A stretch of DNA of 64,000 nt from Roseiarcus sp963751165 (GCA_963751165.1 CAVVTP010000010.1:62001-126000), one strand, 5' to 3'. Counted from the stretch's first letter, positions 46,113 to 56,101 are shown. A program made the numbers and translations. Notes: a model not told the origin generated them from the sequence alone.

Positions 46113-46425
46113 TGACTTCTCCTTTGGCGTTAGTAACCGACATTCCCAGATCGTGTGGCCCGACCTTGAAAGGGCATTGTCGTCCCGGTCGAAGCGAGCC
46201 TCCGATTCGAATTGTTTTGTATCGGGCGAAGCGCAGTTCACGCTGACCGGCCGCCTCGACAATACCAAGGATCCACGCGACCGAAGCCCCCCGAGGCCGC
46301 GCCAAACAACCCGACGCACGATAGACCTACCCAAACCGTCGGCGTCGCAGTAAACAAGCCATCATCTGTTGTCGCATGAACGCCGAGGCGGCGCCACGGC
46401 GACGATCTTGACGGATGGAGGCGGC
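46113..46425. other. gene-free divergent gap
   Basis: Lies between the unknown minus-strand gene and the SnoaL-like gene. No feature beyond the two ribosome-binding regions is seen. Confidence 0.4.
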
Positions 46426-46914
46426 ATGCGGCGCAGGACACTGGTCGCTGGCGGCGCGCTCATCGGAGCGGCGGCGCCGCTCCTCGCAGGGCGAGCCCGG
46501 GCCGCCGACGCGACGATCGCGAGGCGCTTCGCCGACGCGCTCACCGCCCACAATATCGAGGCCTTCGCCGCCCTCTTCAGCGAGAGCTACGTCAACCACC
46601 AGACGAGCGCCGCGGCTGCGGCGCCGCCCGCCGGCGTCAGCCCCAAGGCCGCGACCGTCGCCTTCTTCGCCGCCCGGCTCAAGGCGCTGCCCGATCTGAA
46701 GGTGTCCATCCAGACGACGGTCGCCGAGGCCGACAAGGTCGCGGCGAGCTTCGTCTACGAAGGCACGCAGGATGGCCCCTATTACGGGATCGATCCGACC
46801 CATAAGCGATTGTGGTTCACCTCCTGCGACATTTTCCGGGTCGCCGACGGGCAAATCGTCGAGCATTGGGGAATGGGCGACATCGCCGGCGTCGTGGCGC
46901 AGATCAGGGGGTAG
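46426..46914 (+). CDS. exported SnoaL-like ester cyclase family protein
   Basis: A 162-aa protein. Twin-arginine-like signal (MRRRTLVAGGALIGAAAPLL, cleavage RARA). Mature NTF2-like fold: FADALTAHNIEAFAALFSES then YVNHQ, FFAARLKALPDLKVSIQTTV, TSCDIFRVADGQIVEHWGMG. SnoaL-type proteins are cyclases/hydrolases or binding proteins; specificity is unknown. Start chosen at 46426 with GGAGG upstream. Confidence 0.75.
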   Translation: MRRRTLVAGGALIGAAAPLLAGRARAADATIARRFADALTAHNIEAFAALFSESYVNHQTSAAAAAPPAGVSPKAATVAFFAARLKALPDLKVSIQTTVAEADKVAASFVYEGTQDGPYYGIDPTHKRLWFTSCDIFRVADGQIVEHWGMGDIAGVVAQIRG

Positions 46915-46954
46915 GCAGGGGCGCCGGGATGACGGCAGCCGCCAACCCGAGAAT

Positions 46955-46978
46955 CAAAAAAGGCGCCCAAAGGCGCCT
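46955..46978 (-). terminator. Rho-independent terminator of rpmG
   Basis: On the minus strand AGGCGCC, a four-base TTTG loop and GGCGCCT are followed by six T. It lies 28 nt past the rpmG stop. Confidence 0.85.
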
Positions 46979-47005
46979 CTGAACCGCCAGCCCGCGAAAC
47001 GGGGC

Positions 47006-47173
47006 TTACTTGATCTTTGTCTCCTTGAACTCGACGTGCTTGCGCGCGACCGGGTCGTATTTCTTGAAGGTCAGCTTTTCCGTTTTCGTGCGGGCGTTCT
47101 TCTTGGTGACGTAGAAATAGCCGGTGTCGGCGGTCGAGAGAAGCTTGATCTTGAGCGAGGCGGCCTTGGCCAT
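47006..47173 (-). CDS. rpmG: 50S ribosomal protein L33 (zinc-free type)
   Basis: A 55-aa L33 (KAASLKIKLLSTADTGYFYV; TKKNARTKTEKLTFKKYDPV; RKHVEFKETKIK), without CxxC zinc motifs. It stands alone with its own terminator. Confidence 0.96.
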   Translation of the reverse strand: MAKAASLKIKLLSTADTGYFYVTKKNARTKTEKLTFKKYDPVARKHVEFKETKIK

Positions 47174-47615
47174 GGCGCGGAGTCCCTGAGCTTTTGACGC
47201 TGGAAGGCGCCGGAAACATGAAAAGGCCCGCGGAACCCGCAGGCGCATCATGCGCGGCAAAATAAGGAGGCCGGGTCGGAAGTCAAGCCGAACCTCGCCG
47301 GGGTTCGGCAGGGTAAAGGGTCCGACCAATCGGCGGGCGGAATCTCCCGTTGCCGAGGGGTCACGGCAAATTCCCTGTTCCTGCTTGCATCGCCGGATCT
47401 ATTCCCCTGTTCGACCAAAAATTCCGCTGTTCGGCTGCGCAGGGAAATTTGGCGCAAAAGCTGCTGGGATCATGCGTTCTTTTTTTGGAGCCTTGGGCCA
47501 AAAAGCGCCCAAAAATGCGAAGTCCCCTGTTTTTTTCCCTGTTCCCAGGGAATTCGGCTAATCGTTCGAGCGGCTTACGCGCGTGACGCGCCGCCCTGCC
47601 CGTTGGGAGAACCGC
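47174..47615. repeat. gene-free gap with repeated TTCCCTGTTC motifs
   Basis: TTCCCTGTTC or one-base variants occur at 47371, 47402, 47422 and 47535. Inverted forms (CAGGGAA) occur near 47440 and 47546, between rpmG and the glutamate dehydrogenase gene. From memory such motifs are dispersed in Hyphomicrobiales intergenic DNA. Confidence 0.5.
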
Positions 47616-48878
47616 ATGAGGCACCTTTATTCGGGCCCGGTGTTCGAGATGGCCCGCGAGCAGTTTCACGTCATCGCCGACCATCTCGCCATTCCCGAGG
47701 ACGAGCGCGACCGGCTCCTCTATCCGAAGCGCGCCATCGTGGTCTCCTGCCCGATCCACATGGACGACGGGACGACGCAGGTCTTCACCGGCTACCGGGT
47801 GCAGCATCATCTGACGCTCGGGCCCGCCAAGGGCGGCACGCGGTTCGCCGCCAATGTCGACATTGGCGAGATCGCGGCCCTCGCGATCTGGATGAGCTGG
47901 AAATGCGCACTCGCCGACTTGCCTTACGGCGGCGGCAAGGGCGGCGTCGCGGTCGATCCCGAGCAGCTTTCGCTATCCGAGCTCGAGAACCTGTCGCGCC
48001 GCTACATGCAGGAGATGATCCCCTTCGTCGGCCCGAGGGTCGACGTGATGGCGCCGGACATGGGAACCAACGAACAGGTGATGGCCTGGTTCATGGACAC
48101 CTATTCGATGTACCAGGGCGTCACCGTGCCGGAGATCGTGACCGGCAAGCCGGTCGGCACGGGGGGCACCCTCGGGCGGCGCGAGGCGACCGGCCACGGC
48201 GTCGCCTTCCTCGCCTTCCGCGCGATGGAGTCGCTCGAGATCGACCCGATCGGTTCGACCGCGATCATCCAGGGTTTTGGCAACGTGGGCTCGCACGCTG
48301 CCCTTGGGCTGGCGGCGCGCGGCGTCAAGCTCATCGGCGTCAGCGACCACCGCGCGGCCTATTACGATCCCAAAGGCTTCGACGCGCGGGCGCTGTTTGA
48401 TCACGCCCGGAAGGAGGGTTCGCTCGCCGGTTGGTCGAAAGAAGCCGCGATCGATGCGCGGGCGCTTCTCGAGCAGCCCTGCGACGTGCTCGCGCCCTGC
48501 GCGATCGAGCGGGTGATCGACGGCGAACTCGCGCGGCGGCTGCGATGCCGGATCATCGCCGAAGGGGCGAACGGGCCGACCACGCCCGAGGCCGACCGGG
48601 TTCTCCGCGAGCGCAATGACGGGATCTTTGTCATCCCCGACATCCTGTGCAACGCGGGGGGCGTCGTCGTCAGCTATTTCGAATGGGTGCAGGACCTGCA
48701 GCAGTATTTCTGGTCGAAGGACGAGGTGATGGACCGGCTGGAGCGCGCGCTCGACCGCTCGTGGACAATGGTGGTCAACCGCGCCAAACGCGAAGGCGTG
48801 ACGAATCGAGTCGCGGCGATGGCGATCGGGGTCGAACGGGTGATGAAAGCCAAGCAGGCGAGGGGCCTCTTTCCATGA
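47616..48878 (+). CDS. glutamate dehydrogenase (Glu/Leu/Phe/Val family)
   Basis: A 420-aa enzyme interconverting glutamate and 2-oxoglutarate + ammonia. Substrate region GPAKGGTRFAANVDIGEIAA and the catalytic lysine in ADLPYGGGKGGVAVDPEQLS; VMAPDMGTNEQVMAWFMDTY; nucleotide site AIIQGFGNVGSHAALGLAAR. ATG 47616 has GGGAG upstream and is the family start. It overlaps the acetyltransferase gene by 4 nt. Confidence 0.9.
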   Translation: MRHLYSGPVFEMAREQFHVIADHLAIPEDERDRLLYPKRAIVVSCPIHMDDGTTQVFTGYRVQHHLTLGPAKGGTRFAANVDIGEIAALAIWMSWKCALADLPYGGGKGGVAVDPEQLSLSELENLSRRYMQEMIPFVGPRVDVMAPDMGTNEQVMAWFMDTYSMYQGVTVPEIVTGKPVGTGGTLGRREATGHGVAFLAFRAMESLEIDPIGSTAIIQGFGNVGSHAALGLAARGVKLIGVSDHRAAYYDPKGFDARALFDHARKEGSLAGWSKEAAIDARALLEQPCDVLAPCAIERVIDGELARRLRCRIIAEGANGPTTPEADRVLRERNDGIFVIPDILCNAGGVVVSYFEWVQDLQQYFWSKDEVMDRLERALDRSWTMVVNRAKREGVTNRVAAMAIGVERVMKAKQARGLFP

Positions 48879-49441
48879 CGGGCGGCGCTGACCATGCATT
48901 CCGCCGCCAAACGCTCGTGCGCGACGCAGAGGCAGCCGACATGGCGGCGGTCCAAGGCATTTACGCCCACTATGTCTTGACGTCGCTCGCCACCTTCGAG
49001 GAGACCCCGCCGACGCTCGAGGAGATGCTGTCGCGCAGGCAGGCCTCGCTCGATCTGGGCCTGCCCTATCTCGTCGCTGAAGCGGGAGCGGAAATTCTCG
49101 GCTTCGCCTACGCCTCAGCCTATCACCGCCGCGCGGCCTATCGCTTCGCCATCGAGGATTCGGTCTATGTCGCCGATGGCCTTGGGGGCAGGGGCATTGG
49201 CGCCGCCCTGCTCGGCGAGGTGATCGCGCGATGCGAGCGCGGGCCCTGGCGGCAGATGCTCGCGATCGTCGGCGATAGCGCCAACGCGGGCTCGATCGCG
49301 CTGCATCGGCGCTTCGGCTTCGAGCTCGCGGGGACGCTGCGGTCGGTTGGTTTCAAATTCGGGCAATGGGTCGACACGCCGATCCTTCAAAGGACTCTGG
49401 GACCGGGTGGGAGCCGGCCTGCCGCCGCCGGCTCGCCGTAG
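48875..49441 (+). CDS. GNAT N-acetyltransferase, phosphinothricin acetyltransferase-like
   Basis: A 188-aa protein: LVRDAEAADMAAVQGIYAHY, LATFEETPPTLEEMLSRRQA, IEDSVYVADGLGGRGIGAAL (acetyl-CoA loop) and NAGSIALHRRFGFELAGTLR. This is the PAT/MnaT pattern, acetylating phosphinothricin, methionine sulfone or similar amino acids. Start overlaps the glutamate dehydrogenase stop (ATGA), so the two are co-translated, which hints at a shared amino-acid context. Confidence 0.8.
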   Translation: MTGGADHAFRRQTLVRDAEAADMAAVQGIYAHYVLTSLATFEETPPTLEEMLSRRQASLDLGLPYLVAEAGAEILGFAYASAYHRRAAYRFAIEDSVYVADGLGGRGIGAALLGEVIARCERGPWRQMLAIVGDSANAGSIALHRRFGFELAGTLRSVGFKFGQWVDTPILQRTLGPGGSRPAAAGSP

Positions 49442-49449
49442 CCGCCGGT

Positions 49450-50223
49450 CTATTGGCTCGCGCCCAGCGCTTCCGGGCGCACCACCCCGACGATCGGCCC
49501 GAGGGGCCCGAGTTCGTCGTCGCGCGCGAGTTCGGGCGCATAGAGCGAAGAAACGGAGCCGTCGAGGAAAAGGGCGTTGCGGCAGCCGAGTCCATCGCGA
49601 AACAGGCGGGCGAAGGCGTCGAAAGTGACCGGTTGCTCGGCGATGGCGAATACGACCGCGCCCGAGTCCGAAATCCCAACGCCGTTGCGGATCTTCACCG
49701 ACGTGCCGTTGGGCTGGATTCTTGGATGGATCTTGCCGTCGACGATCAGCATCGGCCCGGACTGGGTGGCGTAGCGGGCGGCAGGCGGCGCCGCGAGATA
49801 GCGGCTCGTCTCCATGACCCCCGCGGCGCCGTCGCCGATCCAGAACACACCGTTCGGCTTCATATGGAAATTGGTTACCCCGGCCCGGGTGTCGGCTCCG
49901 TGCAGCTTCTGGCCCCTTTCGACGTACAGCCCGACGGGCGACTGGTCCTCCTTGAACATCCCGGCATTCATTGCGAAGTCGAGTCGAAGCCCTTTGGCGC
50001 GCAAGTCGCCGGCAAGCGCGGCGAGCGAGCCATAGGGGCGGCCGTCAGCCCCTCTCCAGAACAGGCGGATATCTTCGTGGTGCGGATCGAAGGCGCAGAC
50101 GGTGAATTTTGCGCCGTCGAAATCTTTCGGGGCGCAGGCGGCGGCCGCCGGCGCGACGCTTCCGCAAGCGAGACCAAATAGAACGGTCAAGGCGGCGATA
50201 CCGCTGCGCCGCGTGACGGGCAT
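49450..50223 (-). CDS. exported phosphodiester glycosidase family protein (DUF2233)
   Basis: A 257-aa protein. Signal peptide VTRRSGIAALTVLFGLACGS with cleavage about AAAA-C. The core shows LDFAMNAGMFKEDQSPVGLY, FWIGDGAAGVMETSRYLA, ARYATQSGPMLIVDGKIHPR and NALFLDGSVSSLY, as in NAGPA/YigE-type phosphodiester glycosidases. Periplasmic; substrate unknown. Confidence 0.8.
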   Translation of the reverse strand: MPVTRRSGIAALTVLFGLACGSVAPAAAACAPKDFDGAKFTVCAFDPHHEDIRLFWRGADGRPYGSLAALAGDLRAKGLRLDFAMNAGMFKEDQSPVGLYVERGQKLHGADTRAGVTNFHMKPNGVFWIGDGAAGVMETSRYLAAPPAARYATQSGPMLIVDGKIHPRIQPNGTSVKIRNGVGISDSGAVVFAIAEQPVTFDAFARLFRDGLGCRNALFLDGSVSSLYAPELARDDELGPLGPIVGVVRPEALGASQ

Positions 50224-50394
50224 TCGACTATTCAACCAATATTGCGGCGATCTGCTCTGCACGCGCCCCAAGCTCCGCGGCGAATCTCAATTCGCCAAAG
50301 AATAGACCTTCACAAAGCTGCAGGCCACGTGTCCAGGCCGTCGCAGCGAACGGCGGGCGTTGCGAATCGAAAGAGCGCTTTGAAGCAGGCTCAG

Positions 50395-51808
50395 TCAGAC
50401 CACCTTGCCCGGATTCATAATCCCGTTCGGGTCGAGCGCCGCCTTGATCGCGCGCATGATCGCGAGCGCCGCGGGGTCTTTCGTCCGCGCCAAGAGATCT
50501 CGCTTGAGCCGCCCGACGCCGTGCTCGGCGGAGATCGAGCCGCCGAGACGCGCGACGACCGCGTGCACGACCTCGTTCATCGCGTCCCAGCGTTCGAGAA
50601 AGGCGGCTTTGTCCGCCCCCAGCGGCTGCGACACGTTGAAGTGGATGTTGCCGTCGCCGAGATGGCCGAAGGCGCAGACGCGGGCGCCCGGCTCGAATGC
50701 CTCAACTGCCCGAGTTCGCCTCGGCGATGAGCCTGGGCACGTCACCGACCGCGACCGAGACGTCGTGCTTGATCGATCCGCCCTCGTGGGTCTGCGCCTC
50801 GGGAATGCCGTCCCGCAGCTTCCAGAATTCATGGCGCTGGTCGAGCGAGGCTGCGATCGTTGCGTCCTCGACAATTCCACGGTCGAACGCCGCTTCCAGT
50901 GCTCCGGCGAACGACGCGTCGAATCCTCCCGGAACCTGCGAGGAAGCCTCCATCATCACATACCATGCGTGCTGGCCCGAAAGCGGCGCGCGAGCAAACC
51001 CGTGCTTCACCGTGATTTCGTAGGCCATGCGTCCGATGAGCTCGAAAGTCGTGATCCCGCCGCCGAGTCGCTCGCGGACAAGGGCGAACAGCGCCAGCGC
51101 CTGCTCGGGGCTCTCGAGCCCGACGAAAGCGGTCGCTTGGGCCCGCGGATTGGGGAACAGCCTGAGCGACGCGGCGGTCACGATTCCGAGGGTGCCTTCC
51201 GAGCCGACGAACAGGTCTTTGACGTCGTAGCCGGTGTTGTCCTTGCGCAGCTTGCTCAGCGCGTTGACGATCCGCCCGTCAGGCAGGACCGCCTCGACGC
51301 CGGTCACGAGGTCGCGTGCATTGCCGTAGGCGACGACCGTCAGGCCGCCGGCGTTGGTCGACACGTTACCGCCGATCGTGCAGGTTCCTTCCGCGGCGAG
51401 CGACAGCGGAAAAAGCCGGTCGGCGGCAAGCGCGGCGGCCTGCGCCTCGGCCAGCGTCACGCCCGCCTCGCAGATCATCACGTTCGCGTTCGGGTCGACC
51501 TCGCGGAAGTGCCTCAGCCGCTGGGTCGAAAGGATGATCTGGTCGCCGCTCTCGTCGGGCGTCTGGCCGCCGACGAGGCCGGTATTGCCGCCCTGCGGCA
51601 CGATTCCGATCCGCGCCTCGTTGCAAAAGGCCGCGACCGCCGCGACCTCCGCCGTCGAGCCGGGCCGAACGAGGGCGAGCGCCTTGCCCTGATAGAGCCC
51701 GCGCGGCTCGACAAGGGCGCCGGCGATGAGGGCGGGATCGTTGAGCACATGGCTCGAGCGGACGATCCTCTCCAAGGCGGCGAGCGCCGCGTCGCGACCT
51801 GAATTCAA
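50395..51808 (-). CDS. FAD-binding oxidase, D-2-hydroxyglutarate dehydrogenase-like, one frameshift
   Basis: The FAD-binding part is intact: IGIVPQGGNTGLVGGQTPDE, LAAEGTCTIGGNVSTNAGGL and DLFVGSEGTLGIVTAASLRL. After PRLIAEANS the frame ends early; the C-terminal domain VEAFEPGARVCAFGHLGDGN, ISAEHGVGRLKRDLLA and ALDPNGIMNPGKVV is in the next frame. Removing one G from GGG at about 50707 gives a normal 470-aa enzyme (NSAVEAF junction). Oxidises D-2-hydroxy acids to 2-oxo acids. Overlaps the rlmD-type gene by 4 nt. Confidence 0.75.
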
Positions 51809-53070
51809 CCGAGAAGCCTCCGCCCGCGCGGCTTCGCCCGCGGGCGACGAAAGACGGCGGCGATCTCGACATGGGGAGAAAAGCGGAATTGGTCAAGCGC
51901 TGCGACCGTCTCCAGGCGAAACCCGCCCTCGACGAGGAGACGCGCGTCTTGCGCAAAGGTCGCCGCGTTGCAAGAGACGGCGACGACGAGCGGCAGGGCG
52001 CTCGCGGCCAACTCCCGCGCCTGCGCCTCCGCCCCGGCGCGCGGCGGATCGAACAGGGCGGCATCGAACGGCGACAACTCCTCTGCCCGCAGCGGGCGGC
52101 GGAACAGGTCGCGCGCGTCGGCGACGATTGTGCGAAGGCGCTCGACGTCCCCCGCCGCGCGTGCGAGCGCGGCAATGGAGGCGGAGTGGGAATCGGCGGC
52201 GAAGATCTCGCGTCGCCGGGCGAGGCGGAGGGCGAAGGCGCCCGCGCCGCAGAAGAGATCGACGACCTTTTTCGCGTCCTTGAGCGCCTCTTCGGCAAAA
52301 CTAGCGAGAAATTCTTCGCCGGCCTCGGTCGCCTGGAGAAATCCCCCGGGCGGCGGCGCGACGAGCGCCTCGCCGAAGGCGACCCGCGGCGGGCGGCGCT
52401 CGATCACGACTGAGCCATGGTTCGAGACCCGCGCAAGGTCGAGTTGCTCGGCCGTGCGAATGATCTTCCGCGTCTCGGACAGTTCCAGCGGCCCGCAGCC
52501 GCGCAGGTCGATGTCGAGACCTGCGAGCGTCGCGGTCACGCCGATGTCGAGCGGCTTGCCGAGGCCCCTGAGGTCGCCGGCGAGGGCGCGCGCCGCCTGA
52601 ACGGCGCGCGCCATCCCGGGCGCGAATAGAGGGCATTCGTCGATAGTGACGATCTCGTGCGAGCGCGCCCGCATGAAGCCGACTTCATCCAACTTTCCAT
52701 GGGGAAACCGAGCGTGAAAAGTCGCCCTCCGGCGCCCCGCGCCATGCGCGTCGATCAGCGGCAGAACTTCGGCCTCGACGCGCGCCCGCTTCAGCGCCTC
52801 GACGAGGAGACCGCGTTTCCACTCGCGATAGAGGTTCTCTGACATGTGCTGGACCGCGCAGCCGCCGCAGGTTTCGAACCAGCGGCAGAATGGGGCTGCC
52901 CGCTCGGCGCTGGGGTTCAGAATTTCGATCAGCTCAGCTTGCCGACCGCCGATCCGGACACGCGCCCCTTCGCCGGGCAAGGCTCCAGGCACGGACACGC
53001 CGTCATCGGAGACGCCGTCGCCGCGCGCGTCGAGGCCGACGATCGACCAGATCTCGACCAATTCAGCCAC
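51805..53070 (-). CDS. 23S rRNA (uracil-C5)-methyltransferase, RlmD/RumA type
   Basis: A 421-aa enzyme with an N-terminal TRAM-like stretch, the [4Fe-4S] cysteines in FCRWFETCGGCAVQH plus a later Cys (IDECPLF), SAM site VVDLFCGAGAFALRLARR, FDPPRAGAEAQA and the catalytic nucleophile in VAVSCNAATFAQDARLL. Which uridine it modifies (1939 or 747) cannot be told from sequence alone. It overlaps tlyA by 8 nt. Confidence 0.85.
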   Translation of the reverse strand: MAELVEIWSIVGLDARGDGVSDDGVSVPGALPGEGARVRIGGRQAELIEILNPSAERAAPFCRWFETCGGCAVQHMSENLYREWKRGLLVEALKRARVEAEVLPLIDAHGAGRRRATFHARFPHGKLDEVGFMRARSHEIVTIDECPLFAPGMARAVQAARALAGDLRGLGKPLDIGVTATLAGLDIDLRGCGPLELSETRKIIRTAEQLDLARVSNHGSVVIERRPPRVAFGEALVAPPPGGFLQATEAGEEFLASFAEEALKDAKKVVDLFCGAGAFALRLARRREIFAADSHSASIAALARAAGDVERLRTIVADARDLFRRPLRAEELSPFDAALFDPPRAGAEAQARELAASALPLVVAVSCNAATFAQDARLLVEGGFRLETVAALDQFRFSPHVEIAAVFRRPRAKPRGRRLLG

Positions 53071-53788
53071 GATGCGCCGCCGCGAGAAATTCCTTCGCGC
53101 CCGCGCCGCCGAGCACGGGCGAGGGAACGAGACCGATGAGTGTCCAGCCCTGCGCCAAGATGCACGCGCTTACATCAGCGCAGGCGCGCTTCATCGCCTC
53201 TTCGCTTCGAACTCGGCCCTTGACGATTTCGGCGGGGCCGACTTCGAATTGCGGCTTGATCAGGCTGACGAGCCAGGCTTGCCGCGCCGCCAGCTTCAGG
53301 ACATGCGGCAGCACGAGCCGCTGCGAAATGAAGCTGACGTCGCAGACTATTGCGCCCGGCGGCTCGCCGACCAGGTCCACCGTTATGGCGCGCGCGTCGA
53401 CGCCCTCGAACGACCGGACGCGTGGTTCCGCCGCTAGGCGCCGGTCGAACTGGCCGCGGCCGACGTCGACCGCGATCACCATTCTCGCGCCGCGCCGCAG
53501 CAGGACGTCGGTGAAGCCTCCGGTTGAGGCGCCGACGTCGAGGCACGCGAGCCCGGCCGGATCGAGGCCGAATGCGTCGAGGGCGGCCGCGAGTTTCAAC
53601 CCGCCGCGCGAGACGTAAGGGTGTGGCGCCTCGGCTTCGATTGCTGCGGCCTCGTCGATCTCCTCCGAGGCCTTGCTCACCACGACCCCGCCGATCTGGA
53701 CGAGCCCCGCCGCGATTGCGTCTTGCGCCCGCGCCCGGCTCGCAAAGACGCCTCGCTCGACCAGAACGATGTCCGCGCGCTTGCCCAT
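53063..53788 (-). CDS. tlyA: TlyA family rRNA 2'-O-methyltransferase
   Basis: A 241-aa protein: S4 RNA-binding domain (MGKRADIVLVERGVFASRAR, AQDAIAAGLVQIGG), then FtsJ-type methyltransferase (HPYVSRGGLKLAAALDAFGL, CLDVGASTGGFTDVLLRRGA, VCDVSFISQRLVLP). In mycobacteria TlyA methylates 16S and 23S rRNA and gives capreomycin sensitivity; alphaproteobacterial members are less studied. ATG 53788 starts the S4 domain; the longer upstream frame was rejected. Confidence 0.88.
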   Translation of the reverse strand: MGKRADIVLVERGVFASRARAQDAIAAGLVQIGGVVVSKASEEIDEAAAIEAEAPHPYVSRGGLKLAAALDAFGLDPAGLACLDVGASTGGFTDVLLRRGARMVIAVDVGRGQFDRRLAAEPRVRSFEGVDARAITVDLVGEPPGAIVCDVSFISQRLVLPHVLKLAARQAWLVSLIKPQFEVGPAEIVKGRVRSEEAMKRACADVSACILAQGWTLIGLVPSPVLGGAGAKEFLAAAHRG

Positions 53789-53913
53789 GGAAACCCTTAA
53801 GGCGAAAGAGGCGACGGAGTGTAGCACCGGGCAGTGTGGGCCGCGATCGGCCCGTCCGCGTTTAGCTTGTGGGCACGAAACTCCGCAGCAGGTCAACGGC
53901 GCTGGGCATATTT

Positions 53914-53985
53914 CACCACAAAGAGCACGAAGTTTGCACGAAGGACACTGGTGCGCTTTGTGCCTCCTTCGTGTTCATTGTGGTG
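53914..53985. repeat. imperfect 19-bp inverted repeat with inner GCACGAAG repeats
   Basis: CACCACAAAGAGCACGAAG (53914-53932) pairs with 53967-53985, two mismatches. The interior holds a second GCACGAAG and its near complement. This resembles a widespread accACAAAG-CACGAAG dispersed repeat, recalled from memory. It fills the tlyA-cyclase gap; no gene seen there. Confidence 0.5.
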
Positions 53986-54051
53986 GACAGCTTCGATCCG
54001 TTGGCCGGTCCAGGAATGTCTGCTTGAGCCCGCCCCGGCGAGCATCGCCCC

Positions 54052-55944
54052 TCACTCCGGCAGCCCGGCCTGGCGCAAAGCGCCGTCCATCTTCTCGCGA
54101 TAGGCGGCATCGAAGCAGGCGTTCTTATAGAATGCGTCGGCCTCCCGGATCGTCATCGTCGGATACATTTTCAGGAGCGCCGCGACCTGCGCATTGGCCT
54201 CGTCGACGCGGCCGAGGAACGGCAGGGTGTAGGCGAGTTCGAGATGCGATATCCAGAGGGAATTGATATATGCGCGCTGGGAGGCCTCATAGGCCTCTTG
54301 ATATTCGCCGCGGAACCAGGCTCGCGACGCGGTCGCCCACCACCAGTATGGAGGGGCGGACGGCCCCGCCAACTTGATGGCCTTTTCGGCCAGCGCGGTC
54401 CCTTCATCCCAATGACCGGTAAACGCTAAAAACAGCCCCAGATCACCTAACGCATCGGCGTTGTAGGGGTTGAGCGCTGCTGTTTTTTCCGCCTCGACCC
54501 GAACGCGGTCCGCCTGACATGTGGCGTAATAGCCCATCGCGACGTAGTACTGAGCGCCGCCGTTTAGGGGTGCGAGATCGCGGGCGCGTAGAGCCGCTTG
54601 CAACTCCCGGTCCGCGAGATGGGCGCGTTTCTCGACGCTGGCCTCTTCGGGCGGCAGCCCCCAGCCCCAAATCCTCTGGCTCTGGATGGTGTTTGTAAGC
54701 GCTTTCCAGACGTTGACGTCGGAGGGCTCTCTTCGCGCCGCCGCTTCGAGGCAAGCACGGGCGTTCGCGGCCGTGTCTGGTTTCGTCGCAAGGCCCTGAA
54801 GGACGCAACCCCAGGTCGTTTTCTCAAGCTCGCCGGCGGACGAAAGGCGCGCGCGCTCCGCATCCAGGATCGCGTCATTCAACAGCTCTGCCGCGCGCCC
54901 TGCGATTTCAGCCTCCGCCTCCGCCGCATTATCGCTTTCGAGGACCGGCGAAATCGTTCGGGACCAGAAGCGCACGCCCGAATGAACGTCATCGGCTTGA
55001 AACGTCACGCGCAACGCCTTGCCGCCCGCTTCGAGGTTCCCCGTGACGACATAGTCGGCGTTCAACTGCCGTCCGGCTTCGATCGGGTCGGCGGCGCCCC
55101 CGGCCGCGTCCCCCGGGCGCCCAACGATGCGCCAGAACGTCCCATTGCCGGCGTAGTCCCTCGTCTTCTGGCCGATGCGCTGGGTCAGCGCGTCGTATTG
55201 ACGGTCGCCGGTCACGTTGGCGAACGGCAGGATTGCGACGGTAGGAATGCCGGTTCGGGCCGCTTGCGCCGTTTCTGACGACGGTATGGTCGCCGCGGGC
55301 TTGCCTGCAAGCGCGTACCAGACCGCGGCGCCGACAATGACGACTGCCGCCAGCGCGGCGGCGGCCGCGATGAGCTGACCGCGCGGCGCCGGCTTCGGCT
55401 TGGGCTTCGCGGCGGGCTTGCCGACCTCGACCGAATAGACGCGGACCGGGTCCGCGATGTTCTTGAGTCGAGTAGGCCCGAGGTCACTCACTTTCAGATC
55501 GAGCCGCGACTTCACCTGCCAGTAGGCCGCATCGGAGAGGCAGATCGCGCCAGGCTTGCCGACGCCTTGAAGCCGTGCGGCGATGTTGACCCCGTCGCCC
55601 ATGAGGTCGCCGTCAGCCTCCTCAACGACGTCGCCGAGGTGGATTCCGATGCGAAACACGATCCGCCGCTCGTCAGGGAGGCCCGAATTGCGTTCGACCA
55701 TCGCGTTCTGGATTTCGGTCGCGCAGCGCACTGCGTCGACGACGCTGCGGAACTCGACGATCGCGCCGTCGCCAGTGCGCTTGACGACCCTGCCGTGATG
55801 AACGGCGATGGTGGGATCGATGAGGTCGCTGCGCAGCGACCTGAGCCGCGCCAAGATGCGATCCTCGTCCGCGCCGGCGAGGCGCGAGAAGCCAACCATG
55901 TCGCAGGCGAGAATCGCGGCGAGCTTGCGTGTTTCGATCACCAC
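54052..55944 (-). CDS. class III adenylate/guanylate cyclase with membrane segment and TPR region
   Basis: A 630-aa protein. Residues 1-175: cyclase catalytic domain (KLAAILACDMVGFSRLAGAD, metal Asp; HHGRVVKRTGDGAIVEF, second metal Asp; MGDGVNIAARLQ). Residues about 192-214 form one membrane helix (LIAAAAALAAVVIVGAAVWY). Then a TolB-like stretch (VAILPFANVTGDRQYDALTQ) and C-terminal TPR-like repeats (NPYNADALGDLGLFLAFTGH). The common Hyphomicrobiales architecture, which makes cAMP in response to an unknown signal. Confidence 0.85.
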   Translation of the reverse strand: MVIETRKLAAILACDMVGFSRLAGADEDRILARLRSLRSDLIDPTIAVHHGRVVKRTGDGAIVEFRSVVDAVRCATEIQNAMVERNSGLPDERRIVFRIGIHLGDVVEEADGDLMGDGVNIAARLQGVGKPGAICLSDAAYWQVKSRLDLKVSDLGPTRLKNIADPVRVYSVEVGKPAAKPKPKPAPRGQLIAAAAALAAVVIVGAAVWYALAGKPAATIPSSETAQAARTGIPTVAILPFANVTGDRQYDALTQRIGQKTRDYAGNGTFWRIVGRPGDAAGGAADPIEAGRQLNADYVVTGNLEAGGKALRVTFQADDVHSGVRFWSRTISPVLESDNAAEAEAEIAGRAAELLNDAILDAERARLSSAGELEKTTWGCVLQGLATKPDTAANARACLEAAARREPSDVNVWKALTNTIQSQRIWGWGLPPEEASVEKRAHLADRELQAALRARDLAPLNGGAQYYVAMGYYATCQADRVRVEAEKTAALNPYNADALGDLGLFLAFTGHWDEGTALAEKAIKLAGPSAPPYWWWATASRAWFRGEYQEAYEASQRAYINSLWISHLELAYTLPFLGRVDEANAQVAALLKMYPTMTIREADAFYKNACFDAAYREKMDGALRQAGLPE

Positions 55945-56101
55945 GCTTTCCCACGTTGCCAGCTACGGTCGCCGATGCGGGTTGCGGACCAGATTAAGTC
56001 AAATACTCAAAATAAATAGGCGTCAAATTCGTCAATTCTGCCGGCGGCTCCAAGTCGCGGAGTTAACCCTCGAGCGGACAGTCTCAGTGCGGTGGCCGCT
56101 C

